DNA from: Faecalibacterium taiwanense
GTDB taxonomy: Bacteria; Bacillota; Clostridia; Oscillospirales; Ruminococcaceae
Length of the DNA: 64,000 nt
Assembly (NCBI RefSeq): GCF_036632915.2
Contig: NZ_CP155552.1
Coordinates: 1,674,001 to 1,738,000, forward strand
Direction of reading: 5' to 3'
Both the position numbers and the translations under genes were made by a program. Positions 9,102-17,847 of this stretch are shown piece after piece. The notes under the pieces are model-generated. The model was given only the letters and a program-made list of their open reading frames with translations. It was not told where the DNA came from and ran no database searches. Numbering within the stretch: position 1 is the stretch's first letter; every line of letters starts with the position of its first letter.

Positions 9102-10447
9102 AGCTGCGCAGCATGGAAGAAAAGATCAGCTACCGCCTGTTCCTGATGGGCTTCCTTGGTCTGCTGTTCACGGCGGCGCTTTGCATCTTTGTTTTTCACA
9201 AGGCATTCACGGCTCAGGCATGGACCAGCCTTGAGCGGGAAGCCGATCTGGTAAGCGCCGGTTATGATTTGGTGCAGGACCCGCAGCAGCTTTCGTCCTT
9301 TGTTACCAATAATCTGCGCATCACCCTGATCTCGCAGGACGGCAGCGTGCTGTTTGAATCTGCTACCGATCAGCCCATGGAGAACCATCTCTCCCGCCCG
9401 GAGATCCGTCAGGCCATGACCGAAGGTGTGGGCCGGGACATCCGCGATTCCCATACCATGGGCTACGAGACCTATTACTATGCCGTACTGTTGCCCAACG
9501 GTGAGATTTTGCGCATGGCACAGGATGCAGAAACGGTCTGGTCTATTTATGATTCGACCCTGCCTGCCATCGTGCTGAGCTGCGTTGCACTCATGCTGGC
9601 CGCCGCTGTGCTGGCAGCTCTGCTCACCCGTGCATTGGTCTCCCCTGTGCTGAGCATGACCGAAGATCTGGATCATATTCAGGACAATGTTCCCTATAAG
9701 GAGCTTGTCCCCTTTGCCGAAAGCATCCACTCTGACCGCATCCTCCGTGAGAACAATGAAAAGATGCGGCAGGAGTTTACTGCCAATGTCAGCCATGAGC
9801 TGAAGACCCCGCTGACCAGTATTTCCGGCTATGCGGAGCTGATCGAGACCGGCATTGCAAAGCCTGAGGATGTGCCGGGCTTTGCCCAGAAGATCCATGT
9901 GGAGGCCAGCCGTATGATCCAGCTGGTGAACGATATCCTGCAGCTTTCCAGTCTGGACAACGCCAGCGAAGCCGGTTCTGAGCCGGAGATGGAGACAGTG
10001 GATCTGCTTACCGTTGCCAAGGACTGCGTAGAGCGCCAGAAGCTGAATGCCCGCCGGGCATACATCTCGCTGAACTGTCTGGGCGAAAGTGCTCTTGTGC
10101 ACGGCAACCGTGCCCTGCTGGACGAGCTATGCCAGAACCTGTGCGATAATGCGATCCGTTATAATCGTCCCGGCGGTAAGGTACAGATCACCACAGCCTG
10201 CAGCCGCGACGGACACTGCACCCTGACTGTGGCCGATAACGGCATCGGCATCCCGAAAGAAGCACAGTCCAGCGTGTTTGAGCGCTTCTATCGTGTGGAT
10301 AAGAGCCGCAGCAAGGCTACCGGCGGTACCGGTCTGGGCCTTGCCATCGTCAAGCATATCGCACGCATCCACAACGCACGCATCAAGCTGGAAAGTCAGG
10401 TGGATGTGGGCACTACCATTACTGTCACCTTCCCCACTGCCAACTGA
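9098..10447 (+). CDS. PhoR-like sensor histidine kinase
   Basis: Membrane histidine kinase of 449 residues with an N-terminal membrane helix (about residues 10-30), an extracytoplasmic sensor segment, a second helix near residues 150-175, the HisKA motif NVSHELKTPL with His near 232, and HATPase motifs NAIRYN, DNGIGIP and GGTGLGLAIVKH. No clear HAMP motif is seen between the second helix and the H-box. The overlap with the response regulator gene supports a cognate pair. A strong terminator follows the stop. Confidence 0.93.
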   Translation: MKLRSMEEKISYRLFLMGFLGLLFTAALCIFVFHKAFTAQAWTSLEREADLVSAGYDLVQDPQQLSSFVTNNLRITLISQDGSVLFESATDQPMENHLSRPEIRQAMTEGVGRDIRDSHTMGYETYYYAVLLPNGEILRMAQDAETVWSIYDSTLPAIVLSCVALMLAAAVLAALLTRALVSPVLSMTEDLDHIQDNVPYKELVPFAESIHSDRILRENNEKMRQEFTANVSHELKTPLTSISGYAELIETGIAKPEDVPGFAQKIHVEASRMIQLVNDILQLSSLDNASEAGSEPEMETVDLLTVAKDCVERQKLNARRAYISLNCLGESALVHGNRALLDELCQNLCDNAIRYNRPGGKVQITTACSRDGHCTLTVADNGIGIPKEAQSSVFERFYRVDKSRSKATGGTGLGLAIVKHIARIHNARIKLESQVDVGTTITVTFPTAN

Positions 10448-10448
10448 A

Positions 10449-11420
10449 TCACATCGGTAAAAATCTCACGTCTGCCTGCAATTGCGGGCAGGCGTTTTTT
10501 ATTGTTATCTTTTCTCTGCCCACACCGTTCTGCAATGCACTGCGCTGCTGCAGATGCACAAGGTCGATGCCCTGCTGCCAGAAAGACTGCACCGTCTGCG
10601 TGCACAGTTCTGCCAGCTGTTCGCACTGTGCGGCGCTTGGCTGCGGCGTATCATAGCTGCGCTGACAGTCCAGCCACAGACTGGCAGTTTCTTCCCGCAG
10701 GGTGACAGACACGCTGCATCGGCGAACCGTTACCGGCTCACCTTCCAGCCAGAAAGTATGCACGCCTCCCATTTCCAGCAAAAGCCGCGCTGTTTCCGCC
10801 TGCCGGGCCTCCAGCTCAATGCTGTTTTCCACTCGCCAGAGGATGCTTGTATCTGCAAGTGCCACTTCCTGTTTCTCTGCCCGCAGCTGCGGCAGAAGCA
10901 TTCCGTCCTGATACTGGTAAAGCCTCGGCATCTGGTCTGTGCACTGCTTGAGCAACTCAAGCAGTTTGTTCGGAAATTCCTGCTTTTCCGCTGGAAGTTC
11001 CTCCAAAAATCCATCGTCCATCTCCAGCACAGAAACTTTTGCCGATACCCTGCCCTGCCTGTTTTCCAGCACCGTACGCTCATACGCTGCAAGCAGCTCT
11101 GCCGATGCATCTTGATCGATCAGCAGATAATCGCACAGACGGTAATCCGCCTTTTGCGGCAGTTGCTTTTGCGCCGCCGCCAGCGCTTTTGCCAGCGTGT
11201 CCGCCTGCGCCAACTGCAGCTGCACAGCCCCAGAAGCCTCGGATGCATCGGCGGCAGCTTCCGGAGCCTGATACAGCAGCCCTACGGTGATGGACTGTTC
11301 CTTCTGAGCAAGATACAGCGCACGAACCATGCTTTTTTCGGTGGTCTCGCAGCGCAGAAAAATCAGGCACCACCCGATCAAAAGCATCGCACTGAGAGAG
11401 CGCAGTTTCTTCTGCTTCAT
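10449..11420 (-). CDS. gerAC: GerAC-like spore germination lipoprotein-type protein
   Basis: About 323 residues, starting at the ATG at 11420 with an AAGGAGCGG site. It has a hydrophobic N-terminal signal segment ending in a cysteine near residue 24, but the residues before it (IFLR) do not form a standard lipobox, so lipidation is doubtful. The body resembles the C subunit of GerA-type germinant receptors. Identity rests largely on position as third gene after gerAA and gerAB. The last roughly 16 codons lie inside the terminator of the convergent phosphate operon, so the extreme C-terminus may not be conserved. Confidence 0.75.
   Translation of the reverse strand: MKQKKLRSLSAMLLIGWCLIFLRCETTEKSMVRALYLAQKEQSITVGLLYQAPEAAADASEASGAVQLQLAQADTLAKALAAAQKQLPQKADYRLCDYLLIDQDASAELLAAYERTVLENRQGRVSAKVSVLEMDDGFLEELPAEKQEFPNKLLELLKQCTDQMPRLYQYQDGMLLPQLRAEKQEVALADTSILWRVENSIELEARQAETARLLLEMGGVHTFWLEGEPVTVRRCSVSVTLREETASLWLDCQRSYDTPQPSAAQCEQLAELCTQTVQSFWQQGIDLVHLQQRSALQNGVGREKITIKNACPQLQADVRFLPM
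10469..10500 (+). terminator. Rho-independent terminator of the phosphate operon
   Basis: An 11-base-pair stem (10469-10479 with 10484-10494, two G-T pairs) with an AATT loop is followed by six T residues. It lies just after the kinase stop. The minus-strand gerAC frame reads through the same bases, so its last codons are embedded in the terminator. Confidence 0.9.
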
Positions 11421-11421
11421 T

Positions 11422-12246
11422 TTACCGCTCCTTTCCCGCACTGCACCGCGCGCTGCCACACGGTACGCACTGCACCGCGCGCTGCCACACGGTACGCACT
11501 GCCGCGCAGAGAAAGCCGGTGCGGAAGATCGCGCAGGTGAGCCAGATGAGCAAAAGCAGCGCATCCATGCGGGAGAAAACATCTGCACTCCATGCCCGCA
11601 GCAGTTCCTGTTCCGGGTAATCCGCTGCGCCAAATACGAGGCACATCCCGGCAGTAAGACCCGCCTGTGCCAGAAAGGTGAGCCATGGCAGCCAGGACAT
11701 GCTGCGCGGCTCTTCATAACCTGCAAGAAGCGGCCAGAACAAATACTCCGCATACAGCGGAACACGCGGCCAGCGGGCCAGTTGCACAGCATCTGCCGTC
11801 AGCAGGTGCGCCCAGTCCATCTGCCCGGCAAGCCCTGTCAGACAGACCAGCCCACCCAGCAGCACGAACCACCACAGCACCCGTGCCGGAGCATCCCAGC
11901 CGGAAGGCGGAATACACCACCCTGCCCAGAGCAAAAGCGGCAGCAGGCCGATCAGCGCCATGGAGCGGAACTCCTGCTGGCAGATGTTCTGGGCCTGCAT
12001 TACGGTTCCAAACAACTCTGCCAGAAACCATGCTCCTGCGGAAAACAGCCAGATCCACTGCATGGCTGCCCGCTGCCAGCAGGCAGAGAACACCCCACTG
12101 ATGCATGTGAGCAAAAGAGCCTGAACCGCTCCATGAATGATCATCCCACGCGGAGAGATACCGGTCTGCATTTCTTCTGCCAGCGCAGCTGTCCACACGC
12201 TCAGTGCCAGCACGGGAGCAGAAAAGCCTTTCTGTTTTTGTATCAT
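11422..12246 (-). CDS. gerAB: GerAB-like permease of the germinant receptor
   Basis: Membrane protein of 274 residues with many hydrophobic helices and the length and position of GerAB, an amino-acid-permease relative that contributes to germinant recognition in the spore inner membrane. The usual family length is about 360, so this copy is short. The ATG at 12246 overlaps the gerAA stop by ATGA. Its 3' end crosses a 29-bp tandem duplication (11438-11495). With only one unit the frame would end at 11417 as an ATGA overlap with gerAC; with two units it ends at 11422 and the last residues are altered. Function of this version is uncertain. Confidence 0.75.
   Translation of the reverse strand: MIQKQKGFSAPVLALSVWTAALAEEMQTGISPRGMIIHGAVQALLLTCISGVFSACWQRAAMQWIWLFSAGAWFLAELFGTVMQAQNICQQEFRSMALIGLLPLLLWAGWCIPPSGWDAPARVLWWFVLLGGLVCLTGLAGQMDWAHLLTADAVQLARWPRVPLYAEYLFWPLLAGYEEPRSMSWLPWLTFLAQAGLTAGMCLVFGAADYPEQELLRAWSADVFSRMDALLLLIWLTCAIFRTGFLCAAVRTVWQRAVQCVPCGSARCSAGKER
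11438..11507. repeat. 29-bp tandem duplication inside the gerAB 3' end
   Basis: Two identical 29-base units, 11438-11466 and 11467-11495, are followed by a partial third copy that diverges after about 7 bases. The unit is not a multiple of three, so it shifts the gerAB reading frame. No spacers are present, which excludes a CRISPR array; replication slippage is the likely origin. Confidence 0.92.
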
Positions 12247-13703
12247 TTTCCCTCCCGTTTCTGCCAGATATTAAAGTCGTGCGCTGAAAGACGGCGGTAG
12301 TTGCGGCGGATGATGCCATCCTCTGCCATGGGCCGCTGTGGGAACGGATGCGCCGCCAGATATGGCACCTGCAGGCAGGCTGTGCCGGAAAGACTGAGCA
12401 GAACTGCAAAAAAAGCCCCCGCAAGGCCCACCGGCCCGGCAAGACCTGCAGCCAGCACCACACCCAGACGCAGCAGCGTAGCAGGCTCGTACAAAGAGGG
12501 CGTGACGAACACCGCGATGGCCGTGATGCTTGCCACAAAGATCACCGGCGTGCTCATAAGCCCGGTGGCAATGGCAGCATCGCCGATGATCAACGCGGAC
12601 ACCAGACTGACCGAATGTCCCAGCGACTGCGGCATCCGCAGACCTGCTTCCCGGATGACCTCCAAAATGAGTATGACCAGCAGCATTTCCGCAAACAGCG
12701 GCAGCGGTGTGGCCTTCTCCGCCGCTTCGATCTTGTACAGAAGCTGCGGTGGGATCAGCTCCGGCAGGTAGACCGCCAGACAGACGAACACACCCGGCAG
12801 AAATACTGTGAGGTAGAACGAAACATATTTGAGGATGCGCAGAAAAGAGGAAAACACGGCGGTGGATGCATAATCGTCCAAGCACTCAAAATTTTCGCAG
12901 AAAAGAGCCGGAAGCACCATGGCAGAGGGACTTCCGTTGACCAGCACCACGATCTTGCCCTCACAGATCTTTGCCGCCGCCACGGCAGGCCGCTCGGTGT
13001 AGCTTACCGGCGTGAACAGCCGCGCCTTGCCCGGCAGCAGCCACGGCACAAAGTAACTGGAATCCAGCAAAAGCTCCGGCTTTGCAGCGGCAAGCGCTTT
13101 GCGCACACGGATCACCATGGCGGAGTCTGCCCTGTTTTTGCAGTAGCAGATGGCGTATTCCGTTTGCATTTCGGTATCGGCCTGCGCCACCTCCTGCACC
13201 AGATGTTCGGTACGGATGAGCCGCCGCAGCAGGCTCAGATTGACCCGCAGCAGGTCGGCAAAGCCTTCGCGGGAGCCGCGCAGATTGCCCTCCCCGGAAG
13301 GCTCGTCTACCGAGCGGAACTTCAGTCCCTGCACCGAGAAGGCAATGCCCTTTGCGCAGCCGTCCAGCAGTAAGACCGCCATGCCTGCCGTCATTCGTTT
13401 GATCAGATCAGCCAGATCTGTTACCGGCTCACTTTCTGCCGGAAAGGCTGAGCCGTGCAGGATCAGCTCAAAGACCTGCGGCCCGGTGCAACGCTGGCCT
13501 GCCTGCTGCGGCGGTGCCTGACGGCTGGCCGCATCCAGTAAAAGCTCCCACAAAGAATCCAGGCTTGCCATGCCGTCAAACAGCAGGATACTTCCCCTGC
13601 AATGATAAATCGTGATCTCCTTGGCATAATAATCCGCAGAGGTGCCAAACATTTTGTCCAGCACCGCAAGATTTGCCGCAAGGCTCTGTGATAACTGCCG
13701 CAT
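12243..13703 (-). CDS. gerAA: GerAA-like spore germination protein
   Basis: About 486 residues, typical of GerA-family A subunits. A soluble N-terminal domain is followed by membrane helices from about residue 290. Family-type segments include DGCAKGIAFSVQG, GKIVVLVNGSPSA and LIGDAAIATGLMS-like motifs. The ATG at 13703 follows an AAGGAG site; the upstream open frame is unrelated. With gerAB and gerAC it forms the tricistronic germinant receptor operon, which in spore formers is expressed in the forespore and located in the spore inner membrane. It is divergent from the DUF421 gene with 78 bases between the starts, so control sites for both must be in that gap. Confidence 0.88.
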   Translation of the reverse strand: MRQLSQSLAANLAVLDKMFGTSADYYAKEITIYHCRGSILLFDGMASLDSLWELLLDAASRQAPPQQAGQRCTGPQVFELILHGSAFPAESEPVTDLADLIKRMTAGMAVLLLDGCAKGIAFSVQGLKFRSVDEPSGEGNLRGSREGFADLLRVNLSLLRRLIRTEHLVQEVAQADTEMQTEYAICYCKNRADSAMVIRVRKALAAAKPELLLDSSYFVPWLLPGKARLFTPVSYTERPAVAAAKICEGKIVVLVNGSPSAMVLPALFCENFECLDDYASTAVFSSFLRILKYVSFYLTVFLPGVFVCLAVYLPELIPPQLLYKIEAAEKATPLPLFAEMLLVILILEVIREAGLRMPQSLGHSVSLVSALIIGDAAIATGLMSTPVIFVASITAIAVFVTPSLYEPATLLRLGVVLAAGLAGPVGLAGAFFAVLLSLSGTACLQVPYLAAHPFPQRPMAEDGIIRRNYRRLSAHDFNIWQKREGK

Positions 13704-13781
13704 CCAACCACTCCTTTGCACAGCAGTATGCCCGGCTGCAGCGGCATCCATTCCGCCAGAAACGACAGGAGGTCTTGTTAC

Positions 13782-14474
13782 TTGAAGCTTCTGATCTGCC
13801 GCACTATCATCATTTATCTGTGCGTTCTGTTTGCCATGCGGCTGATGGGCAAGCGCCAGCTGGGCGAACTGCAGCCCGAAGAACTGGTGTCCACCATTCT
13901 CATTTCCAATCTGGCATCCATCTCCATTGAATCGGAAGAGGTGCCCATCACATCCAGCCTGATCCCGCTGTTTCTCATTGCAGCGCTGGAACTGCTGGGC
14001 TCCGTGCTGAGCTTCCGCAGCCAGAAATTCTTCAACTTTCTTTCCGGCAGACCAAAGACGGTGATCTTGGACGGGCAGATCGATCAGAAAGCCTTGCGGA
14101 TGCTGCGGCTGACCACAGCTGACCTGATGGAAGCGCTGCGCGGTAAAAATATTTTTGACCCACGGGAGGTCTCCTACGCGGTGATCGAGACGAACGGCAC
14201 CCTTTCGGCAGCACTGCGGCCAGAAAAAGAGCCAGCCCGTCTTGCTGACCTGCAGCTGAAGGTGACCCATACCAACGCCACCATTCCCTTTGTGCTGGAC
14301 GGACAGGTGCTGGAAGACAACCTGCGCTGGTGCGGCAAGGACCGCACGTGGCTGGAACGCACGGCGCAGGCCAACACCCTGCTGCCGGAAGAAATTTTGC
14401 TGCTGATCGGCAACGAGACCGAGGATTATTTTTTGCTAAAAAAAGAGAACCGCCGTGCCGGCGGCTCCCATTGA
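13782..14474 (+). CDS. DUF421/YetF-family membrane protein
   Basis: About 230 residues, starting at a TTG at 13782 placed 9 bases after a perfect AGGAGG; no upstream ATG has a site. The N-terminal region has membrane helices with the family-type segment MRLMGKRQLGELQPEELV, followed by a C-terminal soluble domain with VILDGQI and the LMEALRGKNIFD motif. Members of this family (YetF, YdfR, YkjA relatives) are common in spore formers and some are found in spores, but biochemical function is unknown. Its partner is the next gene, 9 bases downstream. Confidence 0.85.
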   Translation: MKLLICRTIIIYLCVLFAMRLMGKRQLGELQPEELVSTILISNLASISIESEEVPITSSLIPLFLIAALELLGSVLSFRSQKFFNFLSGRPKTVILDGQIDQKALRMLRLTTADLMEALRGKNIFDPREVSYAVIETNGTLSAALRPEKEPARLADLQLKVTHTNATIPFVLDGQVLEDNLRWCGKDRTWLERTAQANTLLPEEILLLIGNETEDYFLLKKENRRAGGSH

Positions 14475-14483
14475 GGTGAGCGG

Positions 14484-14852
14484 ATGAAGCGGATCTATGC
14501 ATGTATCGCCATTGTGGCCGTACTGTTGAGCGTGGCCTTTTACAGCAGCTGGAAGGTGCAGAGCTTTGCGGATGTGATCTCGGCAGACCTTGACACCGCC
14601 GCCGAAGCCATCCGCAATGCCGACTACCCTGCCGCCCGGCAGGCGCTTGCTGATGGTGCCGACCGGTGCGACCAAATGCGCACCAAAATGAACCACCTGC
14701 TGCGCACCGCAGATTTTACCGAGCTGGAAGCTGCACTGCGGGCGGCGGACGGACACCTGGAAATGGGTGCCCCAGAGGAAGCCTTTGGTGAGCTGCGCCG
14801 CGCACAGGTACAGGTGGAAACACTGGAATGGCTCTCGCACCGGCTGGTATAA
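14484..14852 (+). CDS. DUF4363-like small membrane-anchored protein
   Basis: A 122-residue protein with one N-terminal membrane helix (about residues 4-22) and a helical remainder, starting at an ATG after a GAGGTGAGCGG site. The size, single anchor and position immediately after a DUF421 gene fit DUF4363, which often accompanies DUF421 in Clostridia. No enzymatic motif is seen. Its function is unknown; co-occurrence suggests a complex with the YetF-like protein. Confidence 0.65.
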   Translation: MKRIYACIAIVAVLLSVAFYSSWKVQSFADVISADLDTAAEAIRNADYPAARQALADGADRCDQMRTKMNHLLRTADFTELEAALRAADGHLEMGAPEEAFGELRRAQVQVETLEWLSHRLV

Positions 14853-14893
14853 ACAAAAACACCGGCCCTGCCCCATTGGGCAAAAGCCGGTGT
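14853..14893 (-). terminator. Terminator of the secDF-nrdR operon
   Basis: An 8-bp outer stem (14859-14866 with 14886-14893) and an inner TGCCC/GGGCA pairing are followed on the minus strand by a T-rich run (TTTTTGTTT). It lies just after nrdR; no T run follows on the plus strand, so it serves the minus-strand operon. Confidence 0.8.
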
Positions 14894-14904
14894 TCTGATG
14901 CAAA

Positions 14905-15375
14905 TTATTTCTGTGGTTCCTTGCGGTCGCCCATCAGCTTTTTCAGCTCATTGAAAAAACTCTCCACATCAGCGAACTGGCGGTAGACGGAGGCAAAGCG
15001 AACATATGCCACTTCGTCGATCTTCTTCAGTTCCTGCATGGTCAGCTCACCGATGCGCACGCTGGGGATCTCACGGTCGTAGGAGCTGAGCAGCGTCTGC
15101 TCAATGCTGCTTACCGCACGCTCCAGCGATTCGTAGCTGACCGGCCGCTTGGCGCAGGCACGCACCATGGCGTTGAGCAGCTTCTGCCGGTCGAACGGCT
15201 CACGGGAGCTGTCCTTTTTGATGACCACAAGCGGAACAGTCTCCACGACCTCATAGGTCGTAAAGCGCATATGGCAGCTCAGGCATTCGCGGCGGCGGCG
15301 GATGCGCTCACTGTCTTCGGTGGGGCGGGAATCGATCACTTTGGATTCCTCGGCTCCGCAATAGGGACACTTCAT
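14905..15375 (-). CDS. nrdR: Transcriptional repressor NrdR
   Basis: Zinc-ribbon/ATP-cone regulator of ribonucleotide reductase genes. The 156 residues begin CPYCG and continue to CLSCHMRF, giving the four zinc cysteines, followed by an ATP-cone domain (VVIKKDSSREPFDRQKLL). The ATG at 15375 has AGGAGG 8 bases upstream. It follows secF by 38 bases and ends at a terminator, so it is the last gene of the operon. No nrd gene is nearby, so its targets lie elsewhere. Confidence 0.97.
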   Translation of the reverse strand: MKCPYCGAEESKVIDSRPTEDSERIRRRRECLSCHMRFTTYEVVETVPLVVIKKDSSREPFDRQKLLNAMVRACAKRPVSYESLERAVSSIEQTLLSSYDREIPSVRIGELTMQELKKIDEVAYVRFASVYRQFADVESFFNELKKLMGDRKEPQK

Positions 15376-15413
15376 GTTCTGTTCCTCCTGTCCGGTCTGA
15401 CCGGGCTGTGTTT

Positions 15414-16322
15414 TTAGGCTTTGGTCTTGGGCTTGCGCTCACTCCACAGCACCCACGCAGAGGTGGAAACGCACAGCGAAGTGTACACGCCGCTGATCAT
15501 GCCCATCATCAGCGGGAACGCAAAGGTAAAGATGCTGTCCAGACCATACAGCTTTGCCACGATGCACATAACGCCCAGCGCCATCACCGTGGTAATGGTG
15601 GTGATCAGGGTGCGGCGGGCGGACTGGTTCACCGAGTGGTTCACCAGCTCTTCAAAGGATGCCTTTTTACCCATCAGGGTGCGGTTCTCGCGGATACGGT
15701 CGTAGACCACAACGGTATCGTTGATGGAGTAGCCAAGGATGGTAAGCATGGCGGCAATGAAGTTGCCATCCAGCGCAGTGCGCAGCAGCACGAAGGTGCC
15801 AAACACCACCATCAGGTCGTTCACAAGCGCCAGCACTGCCATCATGCCGCCGGTCAGGCCGCCGATGTTCTTGAAGCGCAGGGCGATGTACAGCAGAATC
15901 AGCATCAGTGCAAACACCACGGCAACCAGACTCTTCTGCAGGAACTTGGTGCCCATGGCAGCGCTGACGTTGCTCAGCGACAGCTGTTCAAAATTGTTGT
16001 CCGGGCAGCTTTCGTTCAGGCTGTCCAGCAGCTTGGCCACCTGCTCGGTAGTCACTGTTTCGGTACCGGGCATCGAGATTTTCAGGGTCTGGCCACCGGT
16101 AGCAACATTCTCGCCGGTCTGCAGGGTCAGGCCGTTATTCTCCAATGCAGAGGATGCAACCTTCTGCACATCCGACATGGTAAAGCTGCCCTCGTAGCTC
16201 AGGGTGATCATGGCACCGCCGGTGAACTCGGTATCCAGATGGACACCCAAAACCACTGCGCACAGCACGATGGCTGCCATCAGGCAGGAGGAGATCGTCA
16301 GGAAGCGCTTGCGCAGGCCCAC
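15414..16322 (-). CDS. secF: SecF part of the SecDF translocase (frame-broken from SecD)
   Basis: Membrane subunit that assists Sec-dependent export using the proton motive force. The roughly 300 residues contain the family-type N-terminal helix, the FTGG periplasmic motif and the conserved membrane segment GYSINDTVVVYDRIREN. The apparent start is a GTG at 16322 with no ribosome binding site, inside the secD frame. The same frame continues upstream as KKPIDFVGLRKRF, and one extra A in a five-A run (T run 16346-16350 on the plus strand) would join SecD and SecF into one SecDF protein. It should therefore be read as the C-terminal half of a SecDF fusion with a frame break. Confidence 0.85.
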   Translation of the reverse strand: MGLRKRFLTISSCLMAAIVLCAVVLGVHLDTEFTGGAMITLSYEGSFTMSDVQKVASSALENNGLTLQTGENVATGGQTLKISMPGTETVTTEQVAKLLDSLNESCPDNNFEQLSLSNVSAAMGTKFLQKSLVAVVFALMLILLYIALRFKNIGGLTGGMMAVLALVNDLMVVFGTFVLLRTALDGNFIAAMLTILGYSINDTVVVYDRIRENRTLMGKKASFEELVNHSVNQSARRTLITTITTVMALGVMCIVAKLYGLDSIFTFAFPLMMGMISGVYTSLCVSTSAWVLWSERKPKTKA

Positions 16323-17749
16323 AAAGTCGATGGGCTTCTTCTCGGTTTTTCCTTGCCGGGCTTTTCAGCGCCGTAAAGCCAAGGATTGCGCAGTGCCTTG
16401 ATGGATGCCGCACCGCGGATCATCACACGGGTAGCAAACACGCCAAACACAAAGTTCAGCAGCACGCCGGTGAGCAGCGTGTAACCGAAGGCATAAATAG
16501 TGCCTGCGGTGGAGGGGCCAAAGGCAAAGAACACAAAGTGGAGTGCCTTTGCAAACATGCCGTCCGAGGGGCCAAAGGCACCCATCAGCACGATGGCCAC
16601 GATGACGATGGTCACGTTGCCGTCAACGATGGGGGTCAGGCCGCGGGCAAAACCGCTCTTGAGCGCTCCATCCAGAGACTTGCCGTTTTTCAGCTCTTCC
16701 TTGATGCGTTCTGCCGTGATAACATTGGCATCCACGCCCATGCCGATGGCAAGGATGATGCCTGCGATGCCGGGCAGGGTCATGGTAAAGCTTTCAAACA
16801 CCGGGAAGTAGCCGGAAACGAACGCCAGCGTTGCTGCCACCTGACCAGCCAGTGCAATACATGCAAGGAAGCCCGGCAGACGGTACAGCATCGTCATGAA
16901 CACCACGATCAGTGCAAAGGCGATCAGGCCGGCCAGAACCATGGCGCTCAGGCTGTTCTCGCCCAGACTGGGGCTGACGGTGGAATAGCTGTCCACCGTC
17001 AGTGCAAAGGGCAGTGCGCCGGAGTTGATCTGGCGGGCCATCTTGACGACCTGCTCCTGCGTGAAAGGATTGGAAGCCGAGCTTGTAATGATGGCAGAGC
17101 CATCGGTAATAGCGGTGTTGACCGTGGCCGTGCTCACGTTTTCATCGTCCAGCCAGATGCTGATGGTGCCGCCCGATGCAGCCAGCTTTGTGGTAGCATC
17201 GCCAAATGCCTTGGCACCGTCATCGGTGAACTTCAAGGAGACGAAATATTCCGAAGCACCGCCATTACTGACGGGGCCATACTGAGCTGCGGCGCTCTCG
17301 ATCATGGAGCCGTCCAGGATCAGCTCACCGTCCGCACTGCTTCCCTCGCGGAAGGTCAGATAGGCGGTGGTGCCGATCTCATCGATCGCAGCTTCCGGGT
17401 CAAAATCTGTCTCACCGGACTGCCACGGGAACTCCAGGATCAGACTGTCGGAATTGTTATCCACATACAGCTCATAGTCGGTCACGTTCAGCGCCACGAG
17501 ACGGTTCTCAATGACGAGCTGGGCTGCTTCCAGCTGTTCTTCGGTAGCATCGTAGCCATCCGACGGCACAAAGGTGACGTTGACACCGCCCTTGATATCC
17601 ACACCGAAGCGGATATCCTTTGCACCTTTGATGTAGGTCGTGGTCGTATCGCCGTACTTGGCATACACACCGAAGAACGCAGTATACACAAATACCACGA
17701 TCAACAACACTGTGGCGATCAGATGCCATGCTTTGCCTTTTGTTTTCAT
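16298..17749 (-). CDS. secD: SecD part of the SecDF translocase
   Basis: Export accessory protein with an N-terminal membrane helix, the D1 signature RFGVDIKGGVNVTF near residues 47-60, a large extracytoplasmic domain and five C-terminal helices including the ILAIGMGVDANVI motif. As read, the 483 codons end in a basic, out-of-character tail (RRSPSTLWACASAS) produced by a frame change after KEK; the true frame probably continues into SecF. The ATG at 17749 has a GGAGG site about 13 bases upstream, which is long but is the only one. No yajC precedes it. Confidence 0.88.
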   Translation of the reverse strand: MKTKGKAWHLIATVLLIVVFVYTAFFGVYAKYGDTTTTYIKGAKDIRFGVDIKGGVNVTFVPSDGYDATEEQLEAAQLVIENRLVALNVTDYELYVDNNSDSLILEFPWQSGETDFDPEAAIDEIGTTAYLTFREGSSADGELILDGSMIESAAAQYGPVSNGGASEYFVSLKFTDDGAKAFGDATTKLAASGGTISIWLDDENVSTATVNTAITDGSAIITSSASNPFTQEQVVKMARQINSGALPFALTVDSYSTVSPSLGENSLSAMVLAGLIAFALIVVFMTMLYRLPGFLACIALAGQVAATLAFVSGYFPVFESFTMTLPGIAGIILAIGMGVDANVITAERIKEELKNGKSLDGALKSGFARGLTPIVDGNVTIVIVAIVLMGAFGPSDGMFAKALHFVFFAFGPSTAGTIYAFGYTLLTGVLLNFVFGVFATRVMIRGAASIKALRNPWLYGAEKPGKEKPRRSPSTLWACASAS

Positions 17750-17847
17750 AAAATTCAGGGAACCTCCAAAAGCAGCAGTTCTTGCAGCTGCCGCCCGTAT
17801 TCTAGTGCGGACCGCCTGCTCCGGCGGGCCTTATCATTTCCGCAAGG

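Noticed and set aside
11438..11495. Short repeats considered as a CRISPR array
   Set aside because: The units are directly adjacent with no spacers, there are only two, and no cas genes are present.
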